Source: an uncultured Clostridia bacterium (GTDB taxonomy: Bacteria > Bacillota > Clostridia > Christensenellales > UBA1242). Taken from it: 64,000 bases of DNA. How positions within the stretch are numbered: the stretch's first letter is position 1; each line of letters begins with the position of its first letter. The stretch lies in the NCBI GenBank assembly GCA_934747965.1, contig CAKVHI010000003.1, positions 62,001-126,000 of the forward strand. Reading direction: 5' to 3'. Positions 16,848 through 25,753 of the stretch are shown one piece after another. The notes under the pieces are model-generated. The model was not told the DNA's origin, made no database searches, and saw only the letters and a program-made list of their open reading frames with translations. The position numbers and the translations under genes are program-made.

Positions 16848-17903
16848 TTATAACAACAAGCATGCATCTCCAAAACTAAAAAATCTATATTTTTCTTTGA
16901 CTGCAACGCTGTAGAAATTTAATGTTTCTTCTATTCCACAAAATGCTGAAACAAGCATAACTAGCGTGCTTTCTGGAAGATGAAAATTTGTTATTAATTT
17001 TTTAACGATTTTAAATTCATAGCCGGGATAAATAAAGATATTAGTATTACCTTTCCCCGCTTTAACAAACCATTTATCCCCTATTTTTTCGGTACTACTT
17101 TCCAATGTTCTTACACTTGTTGTGCCAACAGCAAAAACACGCCTATTTTCACTTATTGCATCGTTAATAATTTTGGCACTTTCTTCACTAATTTCGTAAT
17201 ATTCACTGTGCATATCATGTTTTAGAATATTATCTTCACTCACTGGTCTAAATGTTCCCAAACCAACATGCAGTAAAACATTTACAATTATAACGCCTTT
17301 ACTTTTTAATCTTTCAAGCAATTCGTTTGTAAAATGAAGCCCTGCGGTTGGTGCCGCACTCGAGCCTTTTGTTTTTGAATAAACAGTTTGGTAGCGTTCC
17401 TTATCATTAAGTTTTTCGTGAATATAAGGAGGTAGTGGCATTGTGCCAACTTTGTCAAGTTCTTCTTCAAAAACTCCGCTTTTGCAGTTAAATTCAACCT
17501 CTCCTATCCCCATTTCGCCTTTGCTTGTAACAACACAAGAAAAAGTATCTGAAAATTTAATTTCAGAGCCTATCTTCGCCTTTTTTGCGGGTTTTAATAA
17601 CACTTCAAACTTGTTTTGTTCAAGTTTTTTAAGCAAAAAAACTTCAATTTTTGCATTAGTTTCAACTTTTGTTCCAATTAGCCTAGCAGGTATAACTCTT
17701 GTGTTGTTTACAACCAAAACATCTCCACTTTTAAGATAAGATTCAATATCAAAAAAATGTTTGTGCTCAATCTTTTTTGTTTTTCTATCATAAACCAACA
17801 TTCTGCTGTGGTCCCTGGGTTCAACGGGAGTTTGTGCAATCAATTCTTCTGGCAAATTATAAAAATATGTTTCTTTTTTATATATTTCGTTATTATCAAT
17901 CAT
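16848..17903 (-). CDS. queA: S-adenosylmethionine:tRNA ribosyltransferase-isomerase
   Basis: A 351-residue QueA. It carries LIAQTPVEPRDHSRMLVYDR near the N-terminus, VNNTRVIPARL, the AAPTAGLHFT motif, GLGTFRPV and FHLPESTLVMLVSAFCG near the end. It moves the ribose of SAM to preQ1 in tRNA, making epoxyqueuosine, the step after Tgt. The start lies one base after the ruvB stop, so ruvB, queA and tgt are probably one transcript. Confidence 0.97.
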   Translation of the reverse strand: MIDNNEIYKKETYFYNLPEELIAQTPVEPRDHSRMLVYDRKTKKIEHKHFFDIESYLKSGDVLVVNNTRVIPARLIGTKVETNAKIEVFLLKKLEQNKFEVLLKPAKKAKIGSEIKFSDTFSCVVTSKGEMGIGEVEFNCKSGVFEEELDKVGTMPLPPYIHEKLNDKERYQTVYSKTKGSSAAPTAGLHFTNELLERLKSKGVIIVNVLLHVGLGTFRPVSEDNILKHDMHSEYYEISEESAKIINDAISENRRVFAVGTTSVRTLESSTEKIGDKWFVKAGKGNTNIFIYPGYEFKIVKKLITNFHLPESTLVMLVSAFCGIEETLNFYSVAVKEKYRFFSFGDACLLL

Positions 17904-17904
17904 A

Positions 17905-18945
17905 TTAGTCTTCTTCTTTTTTTATCGTTTCAAGTTCGTTCTTTTTTTCTTCACTCAAATTTTTATTTAGATGTTCATACGCAAGGGGCAAACAAACTCT
18001 TCCCCTTGGTGTTCTTGCAATAAATCCCATTTGTAACAAATAAGGCTCATAAACATCTTCAATAGTCGTTGATTCTTCGTTTGTTGAAGCAGACAAAGTG
18101 TCAAGTCCAACAGGTCCACCATTAAATTTGTCTATCATAACTTCCAAAATTCTTCTGTCGGTGTAATCAAGACCATATTCATCAACTTCCAAAAGGTCTA
18201 AACTTCTTTTGGCAATATCAAGTGTTATTCTGTCGCTGTTTTCAACCAAAGCAAAATCTCTAATTCGCTTCAAAAGCCTATTTGCAATTCTTGGCGTACC
18301 TCTGCTTCGTTTTGCCAAACATAAACATGCATCTTCATCAATTTTAACATTCAAAATAGCACTTGAACGCATTATAATTTTTTGAAGTTCTTCACTCGTA
18401 TACATTTCAAGCCTAGCAATAACACCAAACCTATCTCTAAGCGGTGCTGTTAAATTTCCAGCCTTGGTTGTTGCACCAATTAAAGTGAATGGTTGAATTT
18501 TCAATCTCATCGCTCTTGCACTTGGACCTTTTCCAACAACAAAATCAAGAGCATAATCTTCCATGGCAGGATATAAAATTTCTTCAACACTTCGGTTAAG
18601 CCTGTGAATTTCGTCAATAAACAAAACATCATTTTTGCTTAGGTTTGTTAAAATACTTGCAAGGTCTGCCGCACTTTCTATGGCAGGACCACTTGTAATT
18701 TTTATTTGACTTCCAAGCTCATTTGCAATTATATGTGAAAGTGTTGTTTTGCCCAGCCCCGGAGGTCCGTACAAAAGTACATGGTCAAGAGCCTCATCTC
18801 TTGCTTTAGCGGCCTTTATAAAAACTCGCAAGTTGTTCTTTATTTTTTCTTGACCCACATAATCGTCTAAATTTGTTGGTCTTAACTTATTTTCAACTTC
18901 AAGTTCGCTTTCATTTTTTGTGCTTGTAATAAATCTTTCTTCCAT
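17905..18945 (-). CDS. ruvB: Holliday junction branch migration ATPase RuvB
   Basis: A 346-residue AAA+ protein: LRPTNLDDYVGQEKIK, Walker A GPPGLGKTTLS, Walker B LFIDEIHRLNR, the sensor stretch LIGATTKAGNLTAPLRDRFG and the C-terminal winged-helix part (GLDYTDRRIL, then ARTPRGRVCLP). It drives branch migration together with RuvA, which is encoded one base upstream. Confidence 0.98.
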   Translation of the reverse strand: MEERFITSTKNESELEVENKLRPTNLDDYVGQEKIKNNLRVFIKAAKARDEALDHVLLYGPPGLGKTTLSHIIANELGSQIKITSGPAIESAADLASILTNLSKNDVLFIDEIHRLNRSVEEILYPAMEDYALDFVVGKGPSARAMRLKIQPFTLIGATTKAGNLTAPLRDRFGVIARLEMYTSEELQKIIMRSSAILNVKIDEDACLCLAKRSRGTPRIANRLLKRIRDFALVENSDRITLDIAKRSLDLLEVDEYGLDYTDRRILEVMIDKFNGGPVGLDTLSASTNEESTTIEDVYEPYLLQMGFIARTPRGRVCLPLAYEHLNKNLSEEKKNELETIKKEED

Positions 18946-18946
18946 A

Positions 18947-19546
18947 CTACCTACTCAAATTTTTCAATATTTTTTCTATTAACATTTCTGTGCTATCGCC
19001 ATCAAAATAGTTTTCTCTTATCTTTTTAACAGCATCACTTTTGCTTAAACCAAGGGCAATTAATGCCATAATTGTGTCCTCAATCACATTGTTTTTCAAA
19101 TCAAGACTAATGGTGTTATCAAACACACTACCTTGCTCACTCATGCTTGTGTTCACTTTTTCTTTAAGTTCCAAAATAATTCTTTCTGCTGTTTTTTTGC
19201 CAACACCTTTAAACTTAGAAAGCATAGCACTATCTTCACACACAATCGCTGTTATAATATCGGTCAAACTTGCGCCACCCAAAATTGTGATTGCCATTTT
19301 AGGGCCAACACCACTAACCGTAATCAATTTTAAAAATAATTCCTTTTCTTGCTTAGTTGAAAATCCGAACAAAAATATACCGTCATCTCTTACCTGCATA
19401 TATGTGAATAGTTCACATTCTGTTTTGTTTGAAATAGATAAATTTGTGTTTAAAGAAATGTTAACTTCATAACCTATACCCCCAACTTCCAAAACAACTA
19501 GGTTTTCAGTTTTATCAATTATTTTACCCTTTAAATATGCTATCAT
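18947..19546 (-). CDS. ruvA: Holliday junction DNA helicase subunit RuvA
   Basis: A 199-residue protein: N-terminal OB fold (MIAYLKGKIIDKTENLVVLE), two helix-hairpin-helix motifs (LITVSGVGPKMAITIL and FKGVGKKTAERIILELK), and a C-terminal three-helix domain (ALIALGLSKSDAVKKI) that binds RuvB. It holds the Holliday junction in the square form. It lies in the ruvC-ruvA-ruvB order usual in Firmicutes that keep RuvC. Confidence 0.97.
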   Translation of the reverse strand: MIAYLKGKIIDKTENLVVLEVGGIGYEVNISLNTNLSISNKTECELFTYMQVRDDGIFLFGFSTKQEKELFLKLITVSGVGPKMAITILGGASLTDIITAIVCEDSAMLSKFKGVGKKTAERIILELKEKVNTSMSEQGSVFDNTISLDLKNNVIEDTIMALIALGLSKSDAVKKIRENYFDGDSTEMLIEKILKNLSR

Positions 19547-19626
19547 TTTTACCTCTTAAAAATTTTTAACTTAATTTTTATGTGTTAAATAAATTTATTT
19601 ATAATTTTTGTGTTAAGAAACAAAAT

Positions 19627-20118
19627 TTAGTACTTAAAATTGCCTATTATTTGATTTGTTTGACTATGACAAAGTGCAACTGCCAAAGCGTCTGCCGCAT
19701 CATCGGGTTTAGGAATTTGATTTAAGTTTAAAATTGCTTTGACCATATATTGCACTTGTGCTTTTTCTGCCCTGCCTTGCCCAGTCAAAGCCTGCTTAAT
19801 TTGAAGAGGGGTGTATTCAAACAAATTTCCAAGTTTTTTTTTGCCTCTTTCAACAATAACACCTCTTGCCATGGCAACATTGATTGCAGTTTTTTGATTG
19901 TTTTGAAAAAATAATTCTTCAAGTGCCATACAATCTGGTTTAAACTTATCAATCAAATAATCTATCCCGTCAGCAATCTGAACAAGTCTAGTTGGAAAAT
20001 CAGTGTCTTTATCTGTGGTTATCACACCATAATCAAGACATCTAATTTGACTTTGATTTTTTTCTATAACACCAAATCCAACAATCGCATATCCGGGGTC
20101 AATTCCTAAAATTACCAT
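19627..20118 (-). CDS. ruvC: Crossover junction endodeoxyribonuclease RuvC
   Basis: A 163-residue RNase H-fold resolvase. The acidic residues are in place: D7 in GIDPGYAIVGFG, Glu in ALEELFFQNN, and the final Asp pair in KPDDAADALAVALCH. It cuts Holliday junctions after RuvAB branch migration. B. subtilis lacks RuvC and uses RecU, whereas Clostridia commonly keep RuvC, which fits the proposed taxonomy. Confidence 0.96.
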   Translation of the reverse strand: MVILGIDPGYAIVGFGVIEKNQSQIRCLDYGVITTDKDTDFPTRLVQIADGIDYLIDKFKPDCMALEELFFQNNQKTAINVAMARGVIVERGKKKLGNLFEYTPLQIKQALTGQGRAEKAQVQYMVKAILNLNQIPKPDDAADALAVALCHSQTNQIIGNFKY

Positions 20119-20245
20119 GGTTATATTATATATAATAAATAAAAATTAGTCAATCATTTATAGTTATAAAAATTTCAAACAAAACTACCTTGGTTAAAAC
20201 AATACTCTTTTTAAAACTTGCACATAAAAACTTTTAGCATAAAAA

Positions 20246-20284
20246 AACTCGTATATTTCTGATTTAACCGAAAATATACAAGTT
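20246..20284 (-). terminator. Terminator of the BspA-like surface protein gene
   Basis: Stem AACT-C-GTATATTT / AAATATAC-A-AGTT with a C/A mismatch and seven T following on the minus strand, 27 bases past the stop. Confidence 0.75.
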
Positions 20285-20310
20285 TTTAAATTTTATTTTC
20301 TATTCTGCTT

Positions 20311-22116
20311 TTATTTTATTACCAAGTTAACAGTAGTGTCAAAATTCGTGCTTTCACTCAAAGTTTGTTTTGTTGCAACATTTCCATCTATCAAAAAATT
20401 ATTACTAATTATCAATGTGCTTCCAGTTGGATTGTTGCTGAAAGTGTTACTGAACATGTCAAGCATGTTGAACGAATCCTCCACGCCAGTTGTGTTAAAA
20501 TTTGATAAATCAAGCGAGGTTAAAGATGAACAACCAGAAAACATATAACTCATCATAGTAACATTTGAAGTGTTAAAATTCGAAATGCTTAACGAGGTTA
20601 ATGCTGAACAACCCATAAACATATATTGAACATCCGTTACTTTTGATGTGTCAAAACTAGATATATTTATATTTTGTAAACTACTACATTCACCAAACAT
20701 ACTACTCATATCAGTAACATTTGAAGTGTTGAAATTTGATAAGTTTAGAGATGTTAAAGAAGGACAAGCTCTAAACATATAACCCATACTCGAAACATTT
20801 GAGGTACTGAAACTTGAAACATCAAGCGAAGTCAAAAATGAACACCATCCAAACATAGAATTCATATCAGTAACATTTGAAGTGTCAAAATTTGATAAGT
20901 CTATAGAAGTTAAAGACGAACAGCTGTTAAACATTCCACCCATTCCCGTAACATTTGAGGTATTGAAACTTGAAACATCAAGCGAAGTCAAAGATGAACA
21001 ACTAGAGAACATACTACCCATTTCCGTAACATTTGAGGTATTGAAACTTGATAAGTCTAAAGATGTTAATGATGAACAATTATTAAACATCAAATACATT
21101 TCTTTTACACTTGATGTATTAAATCCAGAAAGGTCAAGTGTTTTCAACTCAATACATCCATCAAACATCCCAGTCATATTTTCTACATTTGATGTGTTAA
21201 AATTCTTAAATTCAATTTTTTTCATATTTTTGCAATCTTGAAATAAATTATAACAATCAAATGCCATGATTGTTTTTTCACTCACAAAAGCAATATCAGT
21301 GTCTGATTTTTTCCAAATTTCAAGTTTTCCTTTATCGTTGTCTGCAAGGTTTACATCTAAGTCTGTGGTTAATGCGCTATCTTTTGTGTACCCTGTCAAA
21401 TTTGTTGTGTCTGATTTGAAATAAAATCCTAGACTTGTTAAACTTTTACGGTTCGTAACAACCGAGGGAAAATAAAAAGAACAATTAACCTTTGGATATA
21501 GCGCTGAGTAGGCATCTTCTTCGCTTAAATTTGCTTGCTGTATGGCAAAAATTTTGCATGAAACCGTTGTTGAGCCTTGCCCGCTAAAGTTTTCATCTAT
21601 TTTAGCTGATATTGTAAGGCTGTGAGCGTTTGCGTCCCCTGCTGATAGTTTTCCAACTTTTATTGTCCCTGTTTCGGATGTTTTAAGGTTTTTTATTGTT
21701 GTTTCGTTATTCACATAGATGTCTGTTCCGTTTTGGCTGTAATAAAAAGCATCTTCAAAAACCCCTTTTGAATCGTAAAGCCAAATTAGGTAGTATGCGG
21801 GCTCACTGTTATTCTCTAAACCTACAGTTAGGTTTAAGTCAACTATATCGCCGGGCATATATTTGCCTGTCCAAGTGGAATCGTTATTCTTTTTTCGTGC
21901 GGTGTCAAATATCAACTTACTTGTTGATGTTGTTACTCCGTCCCCTTCAACTCCACCGCTTACTTTAAGTTTTATATTTCCAAAATCTAGTGTTCCGCTA
22001 TATTCTTTTTTATCTTGAAAATATGCTAGGGTTAAAACAAAAGATGATATAACTACTAGTAATATTAGTGCTAGTATCATTGTTTTTACGCTCTTACTTA
22101 ATCTTTTTGTTTTCAT
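20311..22116 (-). CDS. BspA-type (DUF285) leucine-rich surface protein with TasA/camelysin-like N-terminus
   Basis: A 601-residue exported protein. Residues 1-33 are a signal peptide or membrane anchor (basic start, ILALILLVVISSFVLTLAYF), of the SipW-dependent type followed by YSGTLDFGNIKLKVSGG. Residues 35-205 form a beta domain like TasA/camelysin. From about residue 270 there are ten 26-residue repeats of the BspA/DUF285 form: FNTSNVTxMxxMFxxCSSLTSLDLS. There is no LPXTG or other C-terminal anchor. BspA-like proteins act in adhesion at the cell surface. The ATG at 22116 has GGAGGT ten bases upstream; an in-frame ATG at 22134 overlaps that site. The leader is structured (see 22124-22310). 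Confidence 0.88.
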   Translation of the reverse strand: MKTKRLSKSVKTMILALILLVVISSFVLTLAYFQDKKEYSGTLDFGNIKLKVSGGVEGDGVTTSTSKLIFDTARKKNNDSTWTGKYMPGDIVDLNLTVGLENNSEPAYYLIWLYDSKGVFEDAFYYSQNGTDIYVNNETTIKNLKTSETGTIKVGKLSAGDANAHSLTISAKIDENFSGQGSTTVSCKIFAIQQANLSEEDAYSALYPKVNCSFYFPSVVTNRKSLTSLGFYFKSDTTNLTGYTKDSALTTDLDVNLADNDKGKLEIWKKSDTDIAFVSEKTIMAFDCYNLFQDCKNMKKIEFKNFNTSNVENMTGMFDGCIELKTLDLSGFNTSSVKEMYLMFNNCSSLTSLDLSSFNTSNVTEMGSMFSSCSSLTSLDVSSFNTSNVTGMGGMFNSCSSLTSIDLSNFDTSNVTDMNSMFGWCSFLTSLDVSSFSTSNVSSMGYMFRACPSLTSLNLSNFNTSNVTDMSSMFGECSSLQNINISSFDTSKVTDVQYMFMGCSALTSLSISNFNTSNVTMMSYMFSGCSSLTSLDLSNFNTTGVEDSFNMLDMFSNTFSNNPTGSTLIISNNFLIDGNVATKQTLSESTNFDTTVNLVIK

Positions 22117-22123
22117 TAAAAAA

Positions 22124-22143
22124 TCAACCTCCATTTTGGTTGA
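22124..22143 (-). promoter_or_regulatory. Inverted repeat overlapping the surface protein's ribosome binding site
   Basis: TCAACC (22124-22129) and GGTTGA (22138-22143) pair across an 8-base loop. On the minus strand the GGAGGT ribosome binding site is half in the loop and half in the stem, so folding would hide part of it. Confidence 0.45.
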
Positions 22144-22195
22144 CCTTTTTATTTTTTTATTGGTTAAAAGTGAAAATTCTCCACCTTAACCTTAC

Positions 22196-22230
22196 TGTGG
22201 TCAACCGCAAGTGTGGTCAACCGCAAGTGT
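22196..22230. repeat. Two perfect tandem copies of a 16-bp unit
   Basis: TGTGGTCAACCGCAAG occurs at 22196-22211 and again at 22212-22227, followed by the first three bases of a third copy. It lies in the leader of the surface protein gene. It also contains GGTTGACC on the minus strand, which partly repeats the sequence of the ribosome-site hairpin. Confidence 0.85.
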
Positions 22231-22244
22231 TTCGTTTCTGTATT

Positions 22245-22264
22245 AGTTTGTGATAGCACAAACT
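22245..22264 (-). promoter_or_regulatory. Perfect 8-bp hairpin at the 5' end of the surface protein leader
   Basis: AGTTTGTG / CACAAACT with a 4-base loop, about ten bases past the predicted transcription start. There is no T run on the minus strand, so it is not a terminator; it could be an operator or an mRNA-stabilising hairpin. Confidence 0.5.
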
Positions 22265-22280
22265 CTATTATCCATTAAAA

Positions 22281-22310
22281 ATTCTGCCATTTTTAGGGTT
22301 ATTGTGTCAA
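22281..22310 (-). promoter_or_regulatory. Promoter of the BspA-like surface protein gene
   Basis: Minus-strand TTGACA (22305-22310), 18-base spacer, CAGAAT (22281-22286). This predicts a leader of about 160 bases before the ATG at 22116. Confidence 0.55.
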
Positions 22311-22360
22311 GCGTTTTTGAATAATTTTTCAAATTTTTTTATTTTCTTTATTGAAAGTGC

Positions 22361-22390
22361 CTGTGTCACCCTGTGGCACGCTGTGGCACA
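22361..22390. repeat. Three tandem 10-bp repeats between yebC and the surface protein gene
   Basis: CTGTGTCACC, CTGTGGCACG and CTGTGGCACA follow each other without gaps. They start 15 bases past the yebC stop and are GC-richer than the surroundings. Confidence 0.75.
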
Positions 22391-22404
22391 ACAATTTTAT
22401 TGAA

Positions 22405-23127
22405 TTATAAGTTTACATTATGGTAAACATCTTGAACATCGTCATTATCTTCCAAACTATCAATCATTTTTTCAAAACTTTCTTGTTGTTTTTCTTCCAA
22501 ATCAATATAACTGTTTGGAACAAGTTCTATGTTTGCACTTAAAAATTTAACACCTTTGCCTTGCAAAGCTTCTTGAACAGCATTAAATTTGTCTTGAGAT
22601 GAATAAACTTCAAACACTTCGCCCTCATCAACAACATCATCGGCTTCAGCTTCTATAGCCCATTCAAAAAGTTGGTCTTCACTCAAATTATCTGTTTTTT
22701 CAATAACAAAAACGCCCTTTCTTTCAAACATGAAAGAAACACAGCCTGATTGCCCCAAACTTCCACCAAACTTATCGAAAATATGTCGGATATCGCCCGC
22801 TGCACGATTTTTGTTGTCTGTTAACACATTAACAATAACAGCACTACCACCAATACCATAGCCTTCATAAGTTATTTCTTCATAATTTCCGCCACCAAGT
22901 TCGCCAGCCGCTTTTTTAATTGACCTTTGAATGTTGTCATTTGGCATATTATTGTTTCTTGCTTTAACAATCAAGTTGTATAGTTTTGGATTAGAATTTG
23001 GGTCGCTTCCACCCATTTTAACAGCAACAGCAATTTCTTTGCCTATTTTAGTAAAAACTTTGCCTCTTTGTGCATCCATTTTTTCTTTTGTGTGTTTTAT
23101 GTTATTAAATTTACTATGTCCACTCAT
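22405..23127 (-). CDS. yebC: YebC/PmpR family (TACO1-like) translation/transcription factor
   Basis: A 240-residue protein that starts MSGHSKFNNIKHTKEKMDAQRGKVFTKI, the highly conserved family N-terminus (GHSKW.NIKH), followed by GGSDPNSNPKL and YEGYGIGGSAVIVNVLTDN. Family members were described as DNA-binding regulators; recent work assigns YebC proteins to easing ribosome stalling at proline stretches. In Clostridia yebC is the usual neighbour of ruvCAB. Confidence 0.96.
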   Translation of the reverse strand: MSGHSKFNNIKHTKEKMDAQRGKVFTKIGKEIAVAVKMGGSDPNSNPKLYNLIVKARNNNMPNDNIQRSIKKAAGELGGGNYEEITYEGYGIGGSAVIVNVLTDNKNRAAGDIRHIFDKFGGSLGQSGCVSFMFERKGVFVIEKTDNLSEDQLFEWAIEAEADDVVDEGEVFEVYSSQDKFNAVQEALQGKGVKFLSANIELVPNSYIDLEEKQQESFEKMIDSLEDNDDVQDVYHNVNL

Positions 23128-23208
23128 AAAATATCCTCTTAAAATTAAATATCCGTTAAGATTATAATTAATTACTTTAATTTTGTCAATTAATTAGAAA
23201 ACAAAAAA

Positions 23209-23946
23209 TCAAAACTTTAAATTATACAAAATAATACCGCACGAAACTGCAACATTCAAACTTTCAACATCATTTTGCATTGGAATTTTTATTGTCTTAG
23301 TTGCAAAACTTTTAACTTCAGCACTAACTCCATTACCTTCATTACCCAAAATCAGACCAAAAGTTGCGGGCTTTTGTTTCAAATCAAACACATTTTCACC
23401 AATCATATCGGCACAAAAAATTGGGATGTTGTTACAAACTTTTGACAAATCATTAACGCCTATATGCTCGCAATCAACTTTAAAAACATTTCCCATACTG
23501 GCACGAACAACCTTGTCATTAAATTCATCAACACAGTTAATTAAATATAATTTTTTACAATCACATGCAACGCTAGTTCTTATGATAGCCCCCAAATTTT
23601 GTGGGTCTTGAATATTATCTAAAATCAGAAAATTTCCATTAATATTTAATTTTTCAGGTTGTTTTATAACTGCAAAAAAATTTTGACTTGTTTGATTAAA
23701 ACTAAGTTTTTCACTAACATTATCACTAATCAATGTCAATAAGTTTTGATATTTACTTAAATTGTTTTTTTCAAATTCTTTCTTTGTTGCAAAAATTTCA
23801 ACAATTTTTTGATTAGTTTTTTCGGCCTCCAAAAAAATTTTATAGCCTTCAATTAAAATCAAGCCTTGTTCTTCACGATATTTTTTTTGTTTTAATTTTA
23901 TGATATTTTTAATTTTATTATTTAAAACACTTGTAATTTCTTGCAT
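23209..23946 (-). CDS. TrmH/SpoU family RNA 2'-O-methyltransferase
   Basis: A 245-residue protein of the SPOUT class. Residues 1-90 form the substrate-binding domain (EQGLILIEGYKIFLEA). The C-terminal knot shows the three SpoU motifs: ILDNIQDPQNLGAIIRTS, LILGNEGNGVS and IPMQNDVESLNVAVSCGIILY. It methylates a ribose in rRNA or tRNA; the exact target cannot be told from sequence. It stands between yebC and a hypothetical gene. Confidence 0.93.
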   Translation of the reverse strand: MQEITSVLNNKIKNIIKLKQKKYREEQGLILIEGYKIFLEAEKTNQKIVEIFATKKEFEKNNLSKYQNLLTLISDNVSEKLSFNQTSQNFFAVIKQPEKLNINGNFLILDNIQDPQNLGAIIRTSVACDCKKLYLINCVDEFNDKVVRASMGNVFKVDCEHIGVNDLSKVCNNIPIFCADMIGENVFDLKQKPATFGLILGNEGNGVSAEVKSFATKTIKIPMQNDVESLNVAVSCGIILYNLKF

Positions 23947-23984
23947 ATTTCAATCCTTCAACTTTTAAATCTAAAAAATTATAT

Positions 23985-24019
23985 CAAAAAAAGCCAAATT
24001 GCAAAAACAATCTGACTTT
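23985..24019 (-). terminator. Terminator after the 140-residue hypothetical gene
   Basis: Minus-strand stem AAAGTCAGATTG / CAATTTGGCTTT, 12 bp with two G-U pairs, a 6-base loop and a run of T. Confidence 0.75.
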
Positions 24020-24042
24020 TATTTTAAAATAATTTTGTAAAA

Positions 24043-24465
24043 CTATCTTGCAAGTTCTTTTTCTTTATCTCTAAAAACTTCTTTAAGTTCTTTATCTTTT
24101 TTTAATGCCTTTGATATGAAAAGATTATAGTAATAGTTTTCTATTGCTTTTTGATAAGGTATACCATTCAAATCATTGTCTTTGTTTTTTGATGCAACAA
24201 ATTTAAACCATGCTTTTTGCATATCATCAAATTCTTCAAATAGAGGTGTTGCATTAAAATCGCTGTTAAAACTAAACTGATTAAACTTATAACTATTAAA
24301 AACTTTGCCTTGTTTGGTTATTTTTGCAACAAAATAAGGCTCCCCTTGTTTTGTGCTTCCAATTTTATATGAAACTTCATCTAATTTAAAATATTTCCCA
24401 AAAAATTCATTAAGTTCGGCTTTTCCAAAACCATTCAAAAAAGTGCCTTCAAAAGCGTGTGCCAT
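24043..24465 (-). CDS. Hypothetical soluble protein
   Basis: A 140-residue protein that I do not recognise. It starts MAHAFEGTFLNGFGKAELNEFF, has a beta-rich centre (YKIGSTKQGEPYFVAKITKQGKVFN) and a helical, Lys-rich C-terminus (ALKKDKELKEVFRDKEKELAR). No signal peptide or membrane segment. The ATG at 24465 is supported by AAAGGATGG seven bases upstream. It has a near-perfect promoter and its own terminator, so it is a single-gene unit. Confidence 0.75.
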   Translation of the reverse strand: MAHAFEGTFLNGFGKAELNEFFGKYFKLDEVSYKIGSTKQGEPYFVAKITKQGKVFNSYKFNQFSFNSDFNATPLFEEFDDMQKAWFKFVASKNKDNDLNGIPYQKAIENYYYNLFISKALKKDKELKEVFRDKEKELAR

Positions 24466-24515
24466 AATCAACCATCCTTTGTATTGCAAAATTTGTTTTG
24501 CTAATTTACATTTTT

Positions 24516-24544
24516 ATTATAATAAATTTGTATTTTTTTGTCAA
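24516..24544 (-). promoter_or_regulatory. Consensus promoter of the 140-residue hypothetical gene
   Basis: Minus-strand TTGACA (24539-24544), 17-base spacer, TATAAT (24516-24521): an exact match to the housekeeping consensus. Confidence 0.85.
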
Positions 24545-24562
24545 TAAAAAATCAAAGAAAAT

Positions 24563-25729
24563 TTATGCTCTATCCAAATTTATTGTGAACAAATATTTTA
24601 TTTTTTCTTTTTTAAATTTTTGATTTAGTTTATCTTTAATATCTTCAAGTTTAATATCTTTCCCGAACGGAACAACAACATCAAAAAACACTCTTATATA
24701 ATTTTTTTCAAAAATTAATCTGAAATCATGAATGGTTATTGTTTGGTCAATATTTTTTAAATAGTTTGTAATCTTACATTTAAGTTTATCAACTTCTTTG
24801 TTTCCTTTTTGGACAGGGTCTATATGAATTGATAATGTTATATTATAATCTTTTTTAAATGTCCTTTCAATCTTATCAATTTCGTTATGTGCTTTTATCA
24901 TATCCGTTTTACTGTCAACTTCAACATGAATTGTTGCAAACTTTATGTTATTTCCGTAACTATGAAATATGAAATCATGCACACCCAAAACATACTTATA
25001 GCTTAAAATACGGTTTTTTAGCATTTGTTCAAACTTAGGGTCTATTCTTTCCCCCAAAAGCGGACTTATAGTGTTTTTTACAAGAAGAACGCTGTTTATT
25101 ATTATAAAAATTGAAACTAAAAGACCAAATAAGCCGTCAAAGCTAAAATTGATGTAGCCGACAATATTAATTATAATCATCCCCAAAATCGTGCAAAGAG
25201 TTGTTATAATATCATTTCTACTGTCTATGCTTGATGCTTTTAAAGCTTCACTTTTTATTGCTTTTGCAAAATTAGAATAAAGAATCATTTGCAAAAATTT
25301 GATAACTATTCCTATACCTAAAACAATGTAAACAAATTTATCTACAATTACTGGCTCGTTTGAAATAATTTTTTCTATTGAACTTTTAAATAAAATTGCT
25401 CCAATCATTAAAACTATAACACTAATAATTAAAGCCATAACTTGTTCAATTCTGGCATGACCATACGGATGCTTGCTGTCTGCTGGTTTATTTGCAAGTT
25501 TAAAGCCAATAAGCAAAATTATTGAACTTCCCATGTCAGACAAGTTGTTTATTGCATCGGCTATAATTGTTATACTCCCACACAAAAACCCAATTATAAT
25601 TTTTGATATAAACAAAATTAAGTTTGTTATTATCCCGAAAAGTCCAGCAAAAAGCCCATACCTAAATCGTACGGCTAGATTTTCTGTGTTTTGGTAATCT
25701 TTGATAAAAACTTTTTTTATTAAATTCAT
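24563..25729 (-). CDS. Cation diffusion facilitator (CDF) family efflux transporter
   Basis: A 388-residue protein. The N-terminal part has six membrane helices with the CDF metal site: ADAINNLSDMGSS in TM2 and the HPYGHARIEQV loop. The C-terminal cytoplasmic domain (from about residue 210) shows GVHDFIFHSYGNNIKFATIHVEVD. Such proteins export zinc, manganese, iron, cobalt or nickel in exchange for protons. The protein is longer than the usual 300 residues owing to a C-terminal extension of about 90. The ATG at 25729 has GTGAG upstream. The leader region is filled by a cloverleaf element (25754-25870). Confidence 0.93.
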   Translation of the reverse strand: MNLIKKVFIKDYQNTENLAVRFRYGLFAGLFGIITNLILFISKIIIGFLCGSITIIADAINNLSDMGSSIILLIGFKLANKPADSKHPYGHARIEQVMALIISVIVLMIGAILFKSSIEKIISNEPVIVDKFVYIVLGIGIVIKFLQMILYSNFAKAIKSEALKASSIDSRNDIITTLCTILGMIIINIVGYINFSFDGLFGLLVSIFIIINSVLLVKNTISPLLGERIDPKFEQMLKNRILSYKYVLGVHDFIFHSYGNNIKFATIHVEVDSKTDMIKAHNEIDKIERTFKKDYNITLSIHIDPVQKGNKEVDKLKCKITNYLKNIDQTITIHDFRLIFEKNYIRVFFDVVVPFGKDIKLEDIKDKLNQKFKKEKIKYLFTINLDRA

Positions 25730-25753
25730 AAATCTCACTTTTCTTTATATGAC

